Assembly (NCBI GenBank): GCA_019694975.1
Contig: JAIBAY010000003.1
Coordinates: forward strand, 496,001-560,000
Length of the DNA: 64,000 bases
From: Chitinophagales bacterium
GTDB lineage: Bacteria; Bacteroidota; Bacteroidia; Chitinophagales; UBA10324
Direction: 5' to 3'
In this document: positions 18,001 through 24,987 of the stretch, piece by piece
Position numbering within the stretch: the first letter of the stretch is position 1
How the letters are laid out: every line of letters begins with the position of its first letter
Translations under genes and position numbers: made by a program
Notes under the pieces: generated by a model
The model's input: the letters and a program-made list of their open reading frames with translations, nothing else
Databases searched by the model: none
Told to the model about the DNA's origin: nothing

Positions 18001-20638
18001 TCTTGGCTGTTGTGATGTGCATAACAATGTATGGACAGGACCATTGAATGCAAGCTCTAAAGTGGAATTCATGGTGAATGAAATGTATGGCGGTGATAAC
18101 GGTGCCATTGAATTTATACCCGTCAGCGGTACATCCAACTTTATCAATGTATCTGGCAACCCTGTTACCTGCGATGGCCAGTTCTATACGCTTACCTCAA
18201 AGTTGCTTGGAACATATCAATGGTCTAATGGTGAAACAACCAACCCTATCCTTGCAGGTTCAAGCGGCAGCTTTGCGGTTACGGTTACCGATGCAGCTGG
18301 TTGCACTCTTACTTCAGATCCTGTGAGCGTCACCATTCTTCCTAATCCGGCTCCGGTGGCACATATCAATGCATCGGCCAATAGTATTTGCGACTGGATA
18401 CCGGTTACATTATCATCTGACAGTACCAATGGAAACTTTTGGAGTAACTATCAGGTTTCGCAAAGTATCATTATTACCCAAGGTGGCAGCTACAGTTTAA
18501 CCGTGACAAACAACGTTGGCTGCACTGACCAGAGCTCGATAGACATTGGTCTCGGATATACTTTACCGGCACCGGTGGCGACAGTCAGTGACACGATATG
18601 TGAAGGCAATGGCGCCACACTTACAGCCAGTGGGCTTGCTCCCGGCGGCCAAGTGGCTTCATTCAATGGTTATAACCAGTATATCAATGTAACTCAGGAT
18701 ATTCCTGAAAGCAATCTCACCATAGAAATGTGGGTGAAAACAACAGCAGCCTATACTGGCATCTTCAGTGTCACCGATGGTTTCCTCGGAAACAACGGTA
18801 ATGACCGCCACCTCTATCTGCACAATGGAGAATTGTATGTACGAACATGGCAAGGAAACGGCTGGAATACCGGTGCTTACATAAACGATGGTAAATGGCA
18901 TCATATCGCCCTCACCATTGAAACGGGCGTCGGCCAGAAGGTTTATGTTGACGGAATCCAGGCTCCCAACATCAGCAACTACGATCACTCTGATTTCATT
19001 ACTCAAACACAATTTAACATTGGATTTTCCAATGACGCGTATAATCAATTCTTCGACGGGCAAATCGACAACGTGAGAATCTGGAGTGAGGCAAGAACGG
19101 AGGCCGATATCAGGAGCAATATGTTCAGCGAAACACCAGCCATCATGACCAACCTGGTGTATGAAGCCACATTGAATGGTAATGCGAATGCAGTAATCGG
19201 CAACAATGGTACGTCGCCGAACGGCATGTCTTACACCAGCGCCAATTACTATACGTACCAGTGGACCGGCACCGGTGCACCTGCCGCATCCAGCAGTGAA
19301 ACACAAACCACGTCGGCGATCAATGCAGACGCTGTGTACCAGGTTGGTGCTTCTTTAGGCGGTTGCTCCGTCACGATGAGCAACACAACCGGTGTGACTG
19401 TATTACCCAATACGACTTACTATGCTGATGCCGACGGCGATGGATACGGCTCGTCATCCGCCGCCGTTCAGCTTTTCTGCTCAGATCCCGGCAGCGGATA
19501 TTCATTGAACCATGATGATTGTGATGACTTACTTGCTTCGGTTCATCCCGGTGCTGCTGATATCTGCAACAACATCGACGATAACTGCAACACTATTATT
19601 GATGAAAATGCTGTGAGCGTCAGCATCTCAGCTGATGGTCCGACTACCTTCTGCTCCTGGTCTACCGTTCACCTGTCTGCCGGTGCATCCGGTGCTGGTT
19701 CAATCACCTATCAGTGGCTGAATGGAAATGTTCCCATACCCGGTGCAACAGATGCGGCTTACACACCTGCTGTTTCCGGAGTGTATGCCGTTGCGGTGAG
19801 CAATGGAATTTGTACGGATACGGCCAACAGCACCACTGTAAATATTCTCGCAAGGCCGGATGCCGTGATTGCTCCTACGGGCAGCCTGAGCGTTTGTAAA
19901 GATGTTACTGTTACATTCAGCGCCAACACCGGCGCAGGATATGCATACCAGTGGTATAAAGGTGTTGCCGCAGTTCCCGGTGCCACCAATGCAACCTATG
20001 ATGCAACAGGGGTGAAGAAAGGTTTCTACAGCGTGCTGGTCATCGCGCCGAATGGTTGCTACAATCACTCCGATTCTACGGAGCTCATTCGTCTCAATGT
20101 TCCGCCTTCCGTGATCAATATTCTCAATCCGGCCGGCAATCCCGATCTGTGCATCAATGGGCAGGTTAAGCTGCGTGGCACGGGCGGGTCGGGCTTCACT
20201 TATGAGTGGTATAAGAATAATGTTCCGACAGGTGTTACATCACGCGATTACATCGTTACCCTGGAAGGCAACTACACAGTTAAGATTACGAATTCCTACA
20301 ACTGCAGTAAGATGTCAGCTCCGGTTTCCGTGATCAGTTCCTGCCGTGGTAATGAAAATCAGGCAATGGAGCCAATGCCATTGCTCAGCATCTATCCTAA
20401 TCCGACAGACGGGCATTTTGCAGTCAGTCTTTCCCTCTTCAATTCATTCACCGGCACTTCAACAGTGGAAGTCTATAATATGTTGGGACAAGTAGTGCGC
20501 AGCGAAACGGTTCCGGTTACGGATGGTGAATTATTCAGCGAAATGGAGATCGGAGAAGAGATGGCAGCCACCACTTACCTGCTGCAGATAGTGGCCGACG
20601 GCCAGGTATTTAAGCAACAAGTGGTAGTGCAACATTAA
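12002..20638 (+). CDS. Giant T9SS-exported protein with three NHL propellers, LamG, MopE-like and Ig-like modules
   Basis: The ATG at 12002 gives 2,878 residues with a clear signal peptide (MKKMLPLLLSLFIYLL..VNAQ). The frame is open upstream to 11807, but that part overlaps the receiver gene. Three NHL-repeat clusters (about 75-380, 529-820 and 976-1265) each contain six units of the type VAGGNGxGSxxNQ..VDxxGNxYVxD..RVQKWAPGAT, predicting three six-bladed propellers, each followed by an Ig-like segment. Later come two copies of an FGD(H/N)VW..Y..module (about 1596-1740 and 1888-2045), a LamG/concanavalin-like domain (about 2216-2375), a MopE-type calcium/metal motif DADGDGYG..DDCDD..DICNNIDDNC (about 2473-2535) and three Ig-like domains. 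A T9SS type A sorting domain starts at SIYPNPTDG (about 2791). It is probably a surface adhesin or matrix protein. Confidence 0.92.
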   Translation: MKKMLPLLLSLFIYLLQNQGTVNAQCGLTNSIFGTACTGHILTASVSAIPCAIEWQLNGTTVHSEFPLSWSSSGTTVAGGNGIGSGANQFGNSTPYSTSTAGGIAVDASGNIYICDNPNHRIQKWAPGATEGITVAGGNGAGSGADQLNNPSDVFVDQAGNVYVCDNYNARVQKWAPGATSGVTVAGGNSFGSNANQFSSAFQIFVDADGNVYVSDNGNYRVQKWAPGATTGVTVAGGNGYGSAANQLGYSSYIFVDATGNLYLSDTYNQRIQKWAPGATEGVTIAGGGIGILEYPRSIYVDAAGNMMLIANGFNGNHRLMRWAAGATEGKTLMGKISYGNSPDPFNTVTDMTLDYNGNIVLIDGFNFRVQQFNIGGIINTFAPVAAGNYQAVALSYGTGCAAVSNTITVEPAPVVTSSASEVVCGGSNIVLTASGGTSFTWQPGNLSGAVQTFAPVNTSTYSVTSDVNSCVTEATINVFPTPEVTISGDNCTGHLLTATLNAIPAKLEWQLDGNTVSTKIPSWNKSGTTVAGGNGDGSGLNQFTNTSYGITADKDGNLYVADAGNHRIQKWAAGATFGETVAGGNGQGSAANQLYNPTGICLDAAGNLYIADGGNNRVQKWAPGAGSGTTVAGGNGFGSALNQLKYPSYVQVDASGNVYVLDGWDNARVMKWAPGATEGVVVAAGNGQGNADNQINLGTGMVMDEAGNIYVTDWYANRVQKWAPGATIGETIMSGFYLANGLFADGSGTFYVINSPYVSPHYESHVVRFRVGDYAYEEIIPAGYGAAANQLAGATNGCFDNAGKMYVLDGGNRRVQQFTVADIPATYTPSTPGNYSALATSFAGCQSSSNSITALQSPIAVSQVASICAGSNNQLSVSGGSSYTWNPGNLSGNTVTVSPAATTTYTVTDNATNCTTQIMAFVPASSSPVIAGTSCLESGNLTVMYAQTPAILEWKLNGNTVATSAATYSNDNKTVVAGGNGNGADLNQTKYPRGMALDAQGNVYVAEEGNNRVTKWAPGATQGVVVAGGNGNGSGANQLSYPEGVFVDKFNNIYVADQNNARIQKWAPGATEGVTVAGGHGTGSALNQLSNPLSVYVDDAGNIYIPDQSNHRVVLWTPGATQGIVVAGGNGQGSAANQFYWPIQLTFDKQGNLYVADYGNHRISKWTPGATEGITVAGGNGAGFNNNQVGNAQGVAVDGEGNVYALSGYNSYITKWAPGASTGTYLAGYCCSPPGGINGAYSLMADASGNLYVADYANSRVVRFNAAISGSEYTPAAAGDYTIAATQFNGCISTSAIHIVYPKPVISLAGNLFFCEASSTTVDAGMHETYNWSTGSTAQTETFSAAGNYSLTVSDSGCTTTNNFSIAAQSPVVNVSANPSSTCVGSPVQLSATLVSGGVETQTMTYYIDGNHLAGMPNSCSNNSRYGYYWDGAPGVSYIDAGMGTATSVKVEFNVGYDYGAGSQHSVSLNGYSTGAGFTAPHNAACNAADPANFMTVTFTPSNYHIGGSNTIYFSNPYYFGLTPSPAINNYYAKVTVDYLKPAVTYSWQPNGDTITNPLVHPLTTTTYTLTADSKGCSSVSTVNVNVAAAPGDTAVFGDHVWNVYAFNAGGSTNTGHSWNEAYSGYYIDNNLNFNTQTNWASNASPSAASGYSGCAVNSDNHSWSAKRKGFTCGTYKIDVTGHENEGQLFVNGVKVWEHTGSGDSHANVWTGFLDDNSTVVFRATAGTGNSSGGINFTLQSFITVNGPVTICPGYSVQLTAGSADSYLWSTGETTQSISASSSGTYTVDMTSNGCTNTASQVITVTPLDTAVISSYYSPDFSFCPSQGSIDLKIGYNPLVTRLWNTGSTSTIIYVSAAGDYSVTIQDALGCSATSHVTVSTDVAGEDSTFGDNVWKVNAYAQGYYSYYYGYYTSGRAWYPDDYSGYYLDSSLNFNSEDEWDADSNPSTATGYHGCSIGDDLVSWNAKRQGFPCGIYQINILGHDDDAQLLIDGVKVWEHLGCCDVHNNVWTGPLNASSKVEFMVNEMYGGDNGAIEFIPVSGTSNFINVSGNPVTCDGQFYTLTSKLLGTYQWSNGETTNPILAGSSGSFAVTVTDAAGCTLTSDPVSVTILPNPAPVAHINASANSICDWIPVTLSSDSTNGNFWSNYQVSQSIIITQGGSYSLTVTNNVGCTDQSSIDIGLGYTLPAPVATVSDTICEGNGATLTASGLAPGGQVASFNGYNQYINVTQDIPESNLTIEMWVKTTAAYTGIFSVTDGFLGNNGNDRHLYLHNGELYVRTWQGNGWNTGAYINDGKWHHIALTIETGVGQKVYVDGIQAPNISNYDHSDFITQTQFNIGFSNDAYNQFFDGQIDNVRIWSEARTEADIRSNMFSETPAIMTNLVYEATLNGNANAVIGNNGTSPNGMSYTSANYYTYQWTGTGAPAASSSETQTTSAINADAVYQVGASLGGCSVTMSNTTGVTVLPNTTYYADADGDGYGSSSAAVQLFCSDPGSGYSLNHDDCDDLLASVHPGAADICNNIDDNCNTIIDENAVSVSISADGPTTFCSWSTVHLSAGASGAGSITYQWLNGNVPIPGATDAAYTPAVSGVYAVAVSNGICTDTANSTTVNILARPDAVIAPTGSLSVCKDVTVTFSANTGAGYAYQWYKGVAAVPGATNATYDATGVKKGFYSVLVIAPNGCYNHSDSTELIRLNVPPSVINILNPAGNPDLCINGQVKLRGTGGSGFTYEWYKNNVPTGVTSRDYIVTLEGNYTVKITNSYNCSKMSAPVSVISSCRGNENQAMEPMPLLSIYPNPTDGHFAVSLSLFNSFTGTSTVEVYNMLGQVVRSETVPVTDGELFSEMEIGEEMAATTYLLQIVADGQVFKQQVVVQH
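12228..13130 (+). repeat. NHL tandem repeat cluster 1 (six units)
   Basis: The DNA repeats with a period of about 126 bp (42 residues), marked by successive copies encoding KWAPGAT and VAGGNG. Six units are visible, the last two more divergent (RLMRWAAGAT and RVQQFNIGG). The unit number equals that of the other two clusters, which supports one closed propeller per cluster. Confidence 0.85.
13588..14465 (+). repeat. NHL tandem repeat cluster 2 (six units)
   Basis: Six units of about 126 bp. The fourth and fifth units (GATIGETIMSGFYL and VVRFRVGDYAYEE) are degenerate, while the closing unit has RVQQFTVADI. It is preceded by a segment (CTGHLLTATLNAIP..LEWQLDGNTV) that also precedes cluster 1 (CTGHILTASVSAIP..IEWQLNGTTV), so the duplicated block is larger than the propeller. 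Confidence 0.85.
14925..15800 (+). repeat. NHL tandem repeat cluster 3 (six units)
   Basis: Six units, again following the lead-in QTPAILEWKLNGNTV. Units carry KWAPGAT or WTPGAT. The fifth has a Cys-Cys insertion (LAGYCCSPPGG). The block closes with RVVRFNAAISG. Confidence 0.85.
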
Positions 20639-20666
20639 AAAAGTGTCAGATTAATTACTTATCAGG

Positions 20667-20700
20667 AAAAGCCTCCACTGGGGGCTTTTTCCTTTTTATA
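20667..20700 (+). terminator. Rho-independent terminator after the giant gene
   Basis: The arms AAAAGCCTCC (20667-20676) and GGGGGCTTTT (20680-20689) form a 10-bp stem with one G-U pair and a 3-nt loop. A T-rich tail follows (TCCTTTTTATA). It lies 28 nt after the stop codon. Confidence 0.8.
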
Positions 20701-20865
20701 CCCTAATGTTCTGGTGCAGGAGATAACTTAAACCAGGCAGGGTTTTCCGGCGAAAGCAAATAACCACCATTCGGTGTGGCCGGAAAGATCAAATACTTCA
20801 GCTTAAGCTAAGATGCAAAAGTTGTAGAAAGGCCAGGTTCAAATTCAACTTAATTTTGATTTTTC

Positions 20866-20874
20866 TTATCTTGT
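20866..20874 (+). promoter_or_regulatory. Candidate -7 element TTATCTTGT upstream of the YdeI-like gene
   Basis: The same 9-mer occurs at 8305, 44771 and 52262, each time in the leader of a plus-strand gene. It resembles the Bacteroidota -7 consensus TAnnTTTG, and a closer match TAATTTTG lies at 20851-20858. No well-spaced -33 TTTG was found. Confidence 0.3.
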
Positions 20875-20913
20875 ATTTGCCTGCAAAGTATCTTCTTCAA
20901 TGCAATCATCCGT

Positions 20914-21492
20914 ATGAATCCAAAAGTTGATTTTTATTTTAAGGAAACCAAACGCTGGCAGCAGGAAATCGCCATGCTGCGAAAGATACTGCTGGATGGT
21001 GGCCTTGACGAGGAATTGAAGTGGGGATCTCCCTGCTATACGATGGAGCATAAAAACATCGTGCTTATACATGTGTTCAAAGAATACTGTGCCCTTCTGT
21101 TTTTTAAAGGTGCCTTGATGAAAGACCCGGAGAAAATCCTGGTGCAACAATCAGCAAATGTTCAGGCGTCGAGGCAGATCAGGTTTACGAACCTGCCGGA
21201 AATTACCCGCCTCAGGAAGATACTGAAAGCTTATGTCCTGCATGCAATGGATTTGGAAAAATCAGGGTTGAAGGTGACACTCAAGAAAACGAATGAGTTT
21301 CCTATGGCAGCAGAGTTTAAAAGAAAATCAGACAGCCATGCAGCACTGAAAAAAGCTTTTTACGCGTTAACGCCCGGCAGGCAAAGAGGATACCTGTTGT
21401 ATTTTTCCGCAGCAAAACAGACAGCAACGCGTGAGGCCAGGGTTACAAAATGCATACAACAGATACTGGACGGAAAAGGACTGAATGACTGA
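20914..21492 (+). CDS. YdeI/OmdA-like protein with DUF1801 domain
   Basis: The protein has 192 residues and is cytoplasmic. The N-terminal part (about 10-115) matches the DUF1801 fold, with the signature ELKWGSPCYTMEHKNIVLIHVFK and a conserved CALLFFKG strand. The C-terminal part (about 130-190) is the OmdA-type bacteriocin-protection-like helical segment: FPMAAEFKRK, then LKKAFYALTPGRQRGYLLYFSAAKQTATREARV. This two-part arrangement is the usual YdeI family layout. Molecular function is not established. It follows a strong terminator and is probably monocistronic or shares a transcript with the DUF4256 gene about 105 nt downstream. Confidence 0.88.
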   Translation: MNPKVDFYFKETKRWQQEIAMLRKILLDGGLDEELKWGSPCYTMEHKNIVLIHVFKEYCALLFFKGALMKDPEKILVQQSANVQASRQIRFTNLPEITRLRKILKAYVLHAMDLEKSGLKVTLKKTNEFPMAAEFKRKSDSHAALKKAFYALTPGRQRGYLLYFSAAKQTATREARVTKCIQQILDGKGLND

Positions 21493-21597
21493 CACCTTCA
21501 GGTTCATCCTTCACGGAGATGTGTTGTGTTGTGTGAATGATGTGACTTGCAACACGGGACGAAAAAAGCATTTAACCTTCCACCCACAAAAAATAAG

Positions 21598-22167
21598 ATG
21601 ATGAACAACAACAAAAAGAAACTCTCCGCGGCACAACAAGAAGAACTTCTCAGCACCTTAAAATCCCGTTTTACAAAAAACATACAGCGCCACCAAGGCA
21701 TTGATTGGCTGAACGTGCAGGCAAAGCTGGCAGCACAACCCGCAAAATTGTGGTCGCTGTATGAAATGGAAAGAACAGGTGGTGAACCCGATGTGATTGG
21801 TTATGATAAAGGCACAGGCGAATATATCTTTTGTGATTGTGCAGCGGAAAGCCCGAACGGCCGGAGAAGCATCTGTTACGATCATGAGGCGCTGGAGACA
21901 AGAAAAGAACATAAACCCGAAGACAGTGCCATGAACATGGCTGCTGAAATGGGTATTGAACTATTATCGGAAGCGCAATACCGAACACTGCAGCAACTCG
22001 GCATCTTCGATACCAAAACCTCGAGCTGGATTCTGACACCGGCAGCAATCAGGAAACTGGGTGGCGCAATCTTTTGTGATCGCCGTTATGACACCGTATT
22101 CGTTTACCATAATGGTGCTGAATCCTATTATGCGGCAAGAGGCTTTCGCGGCGTATTAAGGGTCTGA
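21598..22167 (+). CDS. DUF4256 family protein
   Basis: There are 189 residues from the first of two tandem ATG codons; a TTG 17 codons earlier also opens the frame but adds no recognisable conserved sequence. The motifs LLSTLKSRFTKN, HQGIDWLNVQAKL, WSLYEMERTGGEPDVIGYD and YIFCDCAAESPNGRRSICYD are those of the DUF4256 family. Its members are about 185 residues long, soluble and of unknown function. The C-terminal strand GAIFCDRRYDTVFVYHNGAESYY completes the domain. Nothing in the neighbourhood reveals a role. Confidence 0.88.
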   Translation: MMNNNKKKLSAAQQEELLSTLKSRFTKNIQRHQGIDWLNVQAKLAAQPAKLWSLYEMERTGGEPDVIGYDKGTGEYIFCDCAAESPNGRRSICYDHEALETRKEHKPEDSAMNMAAEMGIELLSEAQYRTLQQLGIFDTKTSSWILTPAAIRKLGGAIFCDRRYDTVFVYHNGAESYYAARGFRGVLRV

Positions 22168-23043
22168 AGCATCAATCTGTTTTGCAGACACTATTGACAA
22201 AACTGCTATCGGCTATCAGCAGTAAACAGGCACTAATCTGAAACCTGATCAGTCGCGGAGCTATTCTTAACTCTTAATTTTTCAAGCAGCTCAGTTGAGT
22301 GATTGAATTGCATTACCACTATGTAGCTGAAGCTCTCCCATCGCTGATTTCAGAATTAATCATCTGCAGAACTATCTGTAATTTATACGGCCGCCGGTAA
22401 TTCAATGAAATGAAAAACTGCATGCATAACAGCGATTCAAATGCTGCTGCGCAGTTGCGAACGTAAACAGGAATTCATGTGTGTTACATTTGATCTTATT
22501 ACACATGCTGTTGTGCAACTATGGCTTATGGATGTGACCGGCAAGGTGGTAAAAACATTGAGTGATGGATATGCGCATTCAGGGGATCATCTCAAAACTT
22601 TCGATGCAGCACGTGAAGCCCTGCCGGATGGATTTTATCTTTTACATGCTTAGGCCGGCGGTAAGGATTATTATGTGAAAATGGTGAAGGTGCAGTGAAA
22701 CATGCATCGTTAAAATTATCATTTGCAGTATCATGCAATTCCATCATCAGGCATTACCGAATAACGGCATGCGGCACAGAAGGGTACGCTTTTAACGGTA
22801 ATTGACTGATTTTTGATTAGCCTATAGGCTGAAGAATAAATATTTCAACTATGCCTGCTCCGGTTCAGCATTTTATAATATTTTTTAAACAATAGTTGCA
22901 GATCCTGTAACATATCCTGATTGAACATGCCTGCTAAAAATAATCAGCAGTGTACACTGCGTGGGAAATTGAGCCAGTTATCTCAGATCTATTTGCGATA
23001 TTTAAGCTGTTATATTTATACATGAGCAACAACTGAAACTATT
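22168..23043. other. Long gene-poor interval with a decayed exported-protein end
   Basis: About 870 bp hold no intact gene. The only recognisable content is the broken T9SS sorting domain at 22441-22698. The remainder is AT-rich and shows stop codons in every frame. Confidence 0.6.
22441..22698 (+). pseudogene. Remnant of a T9SS C-terminal sorting domain, interrupted by an in-frame TAG
   Basis: The frame encodes VVQLWLMDVTGKVVKTL..ALPDGFYLLHA, a TAG stop at 22651-22653, then AGGKDYYVKMVKVQ and a TGA. This is the hallmark of a type A sorting domain (strand, xxDVxGKxVxxL, LxxGxYxLxx, GxxxYxxKxVKxQ). The usual YPNP start motif and all upstream protein are missing. The internal stop lies exactly between two strands that would otherwise be continuous. 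It is therefore a decayed gene end rather than a small gene. A readthrough or recoding event cannot be excluded, but there is no upstream body to support it. Confidence 0.7.
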
Positions 23044-23958
23044 ATGAGCGCTCAACCCAAAATTTTATTCAGCACACAAAGTTACCGTTACCTTCGTGAT
23101 AAGATTTTAGCCGGCGCGCATTTTGAACCGGGGGAAACGGTTTATAAAAAATTTCCCGATGGTGAGATTTATCAGCGTATTCTTTCTGACGTCGAAGGCC
23201 GTGAAGCCATCGTAATCGGTGGCACCATTTCCGATGAAGACACGCTGGAACTTTTTGATCTCGCCTGCTCCATCGAGAACTATGGCGCCATCTCTCTCAC
23301 GCTGGTCATTCCGTTTTTTGGCTATTCAACCATGGAGCGCGCCGTGAAAGAAGGCGAAGTGGTGAAAGCAAAAACCCGCGCCATCCTCTTTTCTTCCATT
23401 CCTGAAACATCGTTAGGCAACCGTGTGCTGCTGATGGATCTGCACTCGGAAGGATTACCACATTACTTTGAAGGCGCCCTCCGCGCAGTGCATGTGTATT
23501 GCAAACCCCTGATCATGGAAGCTGCCATCGAACTGGGCGGATACAACTTTGTGCTGGCCAGCACCGACGCAGGCAGAGCCAAATGGGTGGAATCACTGGC
23601 CAACGATTTGGGTGTGAACGCCGCATTTGTTTTTAAGCGAAGAGTGAGCGGCAATGAAACACACATCACTTCCATCAGCGCTGACGTTCTCGGAAAAAAG
23701 GTGATTATCTACGATGATATGATACGCACCGGCGGCTCTTTGATAGAAGCCGCTTATGCTTACCGCCAGGCTGGCGCCAGGGAAATCAGCGTTATCACCA
23801 CGCATGGCCTGTTTGTCGGTGATGCATTACAACGCATCAGCAACAGTGGCCTTATCAGCAAAATTATCTGCACCGATACGCATCCGAATGCCTTAGCCCT
23901 GCAGCGTGATTTTCTTCAGATCAAATCTGTAGCAGGATTGCTCAAAGAAAGGTTGTGA
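23044..23958 (+). CDS. prs: Ribose-phosphate pyrophosphokinase (divergent PRPP synthetase)
   Basis: The protein has 304 residues and two phosphoribosyltransferase-type lobes. The N-terminal lobe has KFPDGEIYQRI (the FxDGE motif) and IPFFGYSTMERAVKEGE, the equivalent of the ATP-binding flexible loop. The C-terminal lobe has the PRPP-binding loop KVIIYDDMIRTGGS. MDLHSEGLPHYF matches the DLH segment. The enzyme makes PRPP from ribose 5-phosphate and ATP for nucleotide, His and Trp synthesis. The protein diverges from housekeeping PRPP synthetases in the DRK segment of the loop, so it may be a second, specialised copy; the gene symbol is by family. It converges on folK with a 19-nt gap. Confidence 0.82.
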   Translation: MSAQPKILFSTQSYRYLRDKILAGAHFEPGETVYKKFPDGEIYQRILSDVEGREAIVIGGTISDEDTLELFDLACSIENYGAISLTLVIPFFGYSTMERAVKEGEVVKAKTRAILFSSIPETSLGNRVLLMDLHSEGLPHYFEGALRAVHVYCKPLIMEAAIELGGYNFVLASTDAGRAKWVESLANDLGVNAAFVFKRRVSGNETHITSISADVLGKKVIIYDDMIRTGGSLIEAAYAYRQAGAREISVITTHGLFVGDALQRISNSGLISKIICTDTHPNALALQRDFLQIKSVAGLLKERL

Positions 23959-23977
23959 TGCATATATAAGCGGCGAC

Positions 23978-24469
23978 TTAAGAAACCTTCTTCACTTGCA
24001 GGCCGTCTGTACAATCCTTCAACAGATCTTTTACTGTTTTTTTAATTTTCGGATGCATGAAATCCGGAGCTATATCACATAATGGCTCGAGTACAAATCT
24101 GCGTTGATGCAACCTTGGATGCGGAATAATCAATTGATCAGCTTCAAGATTAAGGTCATCGTAAAAAAGAATGTCGATGTCTAAAGTTCTTGGTGTATTC
24201 TTTTCGCTGCCGGTGCGACCTTCGCTGATTTCAATGGCCCGGAGTGCTTCAAACAACTCTATTGCCGGCAATAGGGTTTCGATCTGAATGGCCTGGTTCA
24301 GGTAATCTTCATGGTTCATTACGCCCCAGGGCTGTGTCTGATAAATAGCAGAGGTGCTGATGATGCTGCCAGCCACTGCTTTTATTTTTTCCAATGCATG
24401 CTGCAGGTGCAATTGCCTGTCGCCGATATTACTTCCGGTTAAGAGGTAAACAGTGTGGGTGATTTTCAT
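23978..24469 (-). CDS. folK: 2-amino-4-hydroxy-6-hydroxymethyldihydropteridine diphosphokinase (HPPK)
   Basis: The protein has 163 residues, the normal length for HPPK. The family signature is complete: YLLTGSNIGDRQLHLQHAL at the N-terminus, the pterin-binding YQTQPWGVMNHEDYLNQAI, and TPRTLDIDILFYDDL with the two metal-binding aspartates, followed by IPHPRLHQRRFVLEPL. It transfers pyrophosphate from ATP to hydroxymethyldihydropterin in folate synthesis. It is a stand-alone gene, convergent with the prs-like gene. Confidence 0.96.
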   Translation of the reverse strand: MKITHTVYLLTGSNIGDRQLHLQHALEKIKAVAGSIISTSAIYQTQPWGVMNHEDYLNQAIQIETLLPAIELFEALRAIEISEGRTGSEKNTPRTLDIDILFYDDLNLEADQLIIPHPRLHQRRFVLEPLCDIAPDFMHPKIKKTVKDLLKDCTDGLQVKKVS

Positions 24470-24987
24470 CCGTTTCTATGCCCGCTATAATTATTCCGTC
24501 AGGTATTTTAAGACCAGGTTCGCTGCCAAGATCAGCTTAATTCTGCTTTTTAAACTTATAAAAGCTCAAGCATGTCTTGATTAAGCCAAAATAACTTTGA
24601 ATTGAAATGCCAAAATATTCCATATCTGGCGGTTACTTTCCCAATAAATTAAAAAAAAGGGAAGCGTATTTCCATTGAAATGAATCCCTTTCTGAATCAG
24701 TTTATCTCAATTGGACAGTGCAATTCACAAACAGCTTTGCAAAGCTAATGTTGCCGGCTAAGGCTCATGCTTACTGCAGCATTTGCCCTCCACAGGCCCA
24801 CCTTTGCCAGTGCTGATACCATGCCCTACCCGCTAATTGAATATATTAAATCAGTTTCACAATCGATTTTTCCCTGTTCAGCACTTTTTGTTTGAACGCC
24901 CTGAGATTGCCGTATATTTTTGGCCATCATTAAATCCCTGCTTCACCCGATTCCTGTTAACATTCATTTAAGCCACATCCCGTCCCG
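24470..24987. other. Divergent intergenic region between folK and the SBBP gene
   Basis: About 520 bp without a gene. A TAACTTTG motif at 24592-24599 fits the Bacteroidota -7 consensus exactly but is nearly 390 nt from the next start. Arms AAAGGGA (about 24656-24662) and TCCCTTT (about 24685-24691) could form a long imperfect hairpin. No other structure is recognised. Confidence 0.4.

Noticed and set aside
12163..19989. Numerous alternative-frame ORFs within the giant NHL gene
   Set aside because: They follow from its GGN/GCN-rich repeats, have no starts with spacing to other genes, and the main frame is continuous with a signal peptide and sorting domain.
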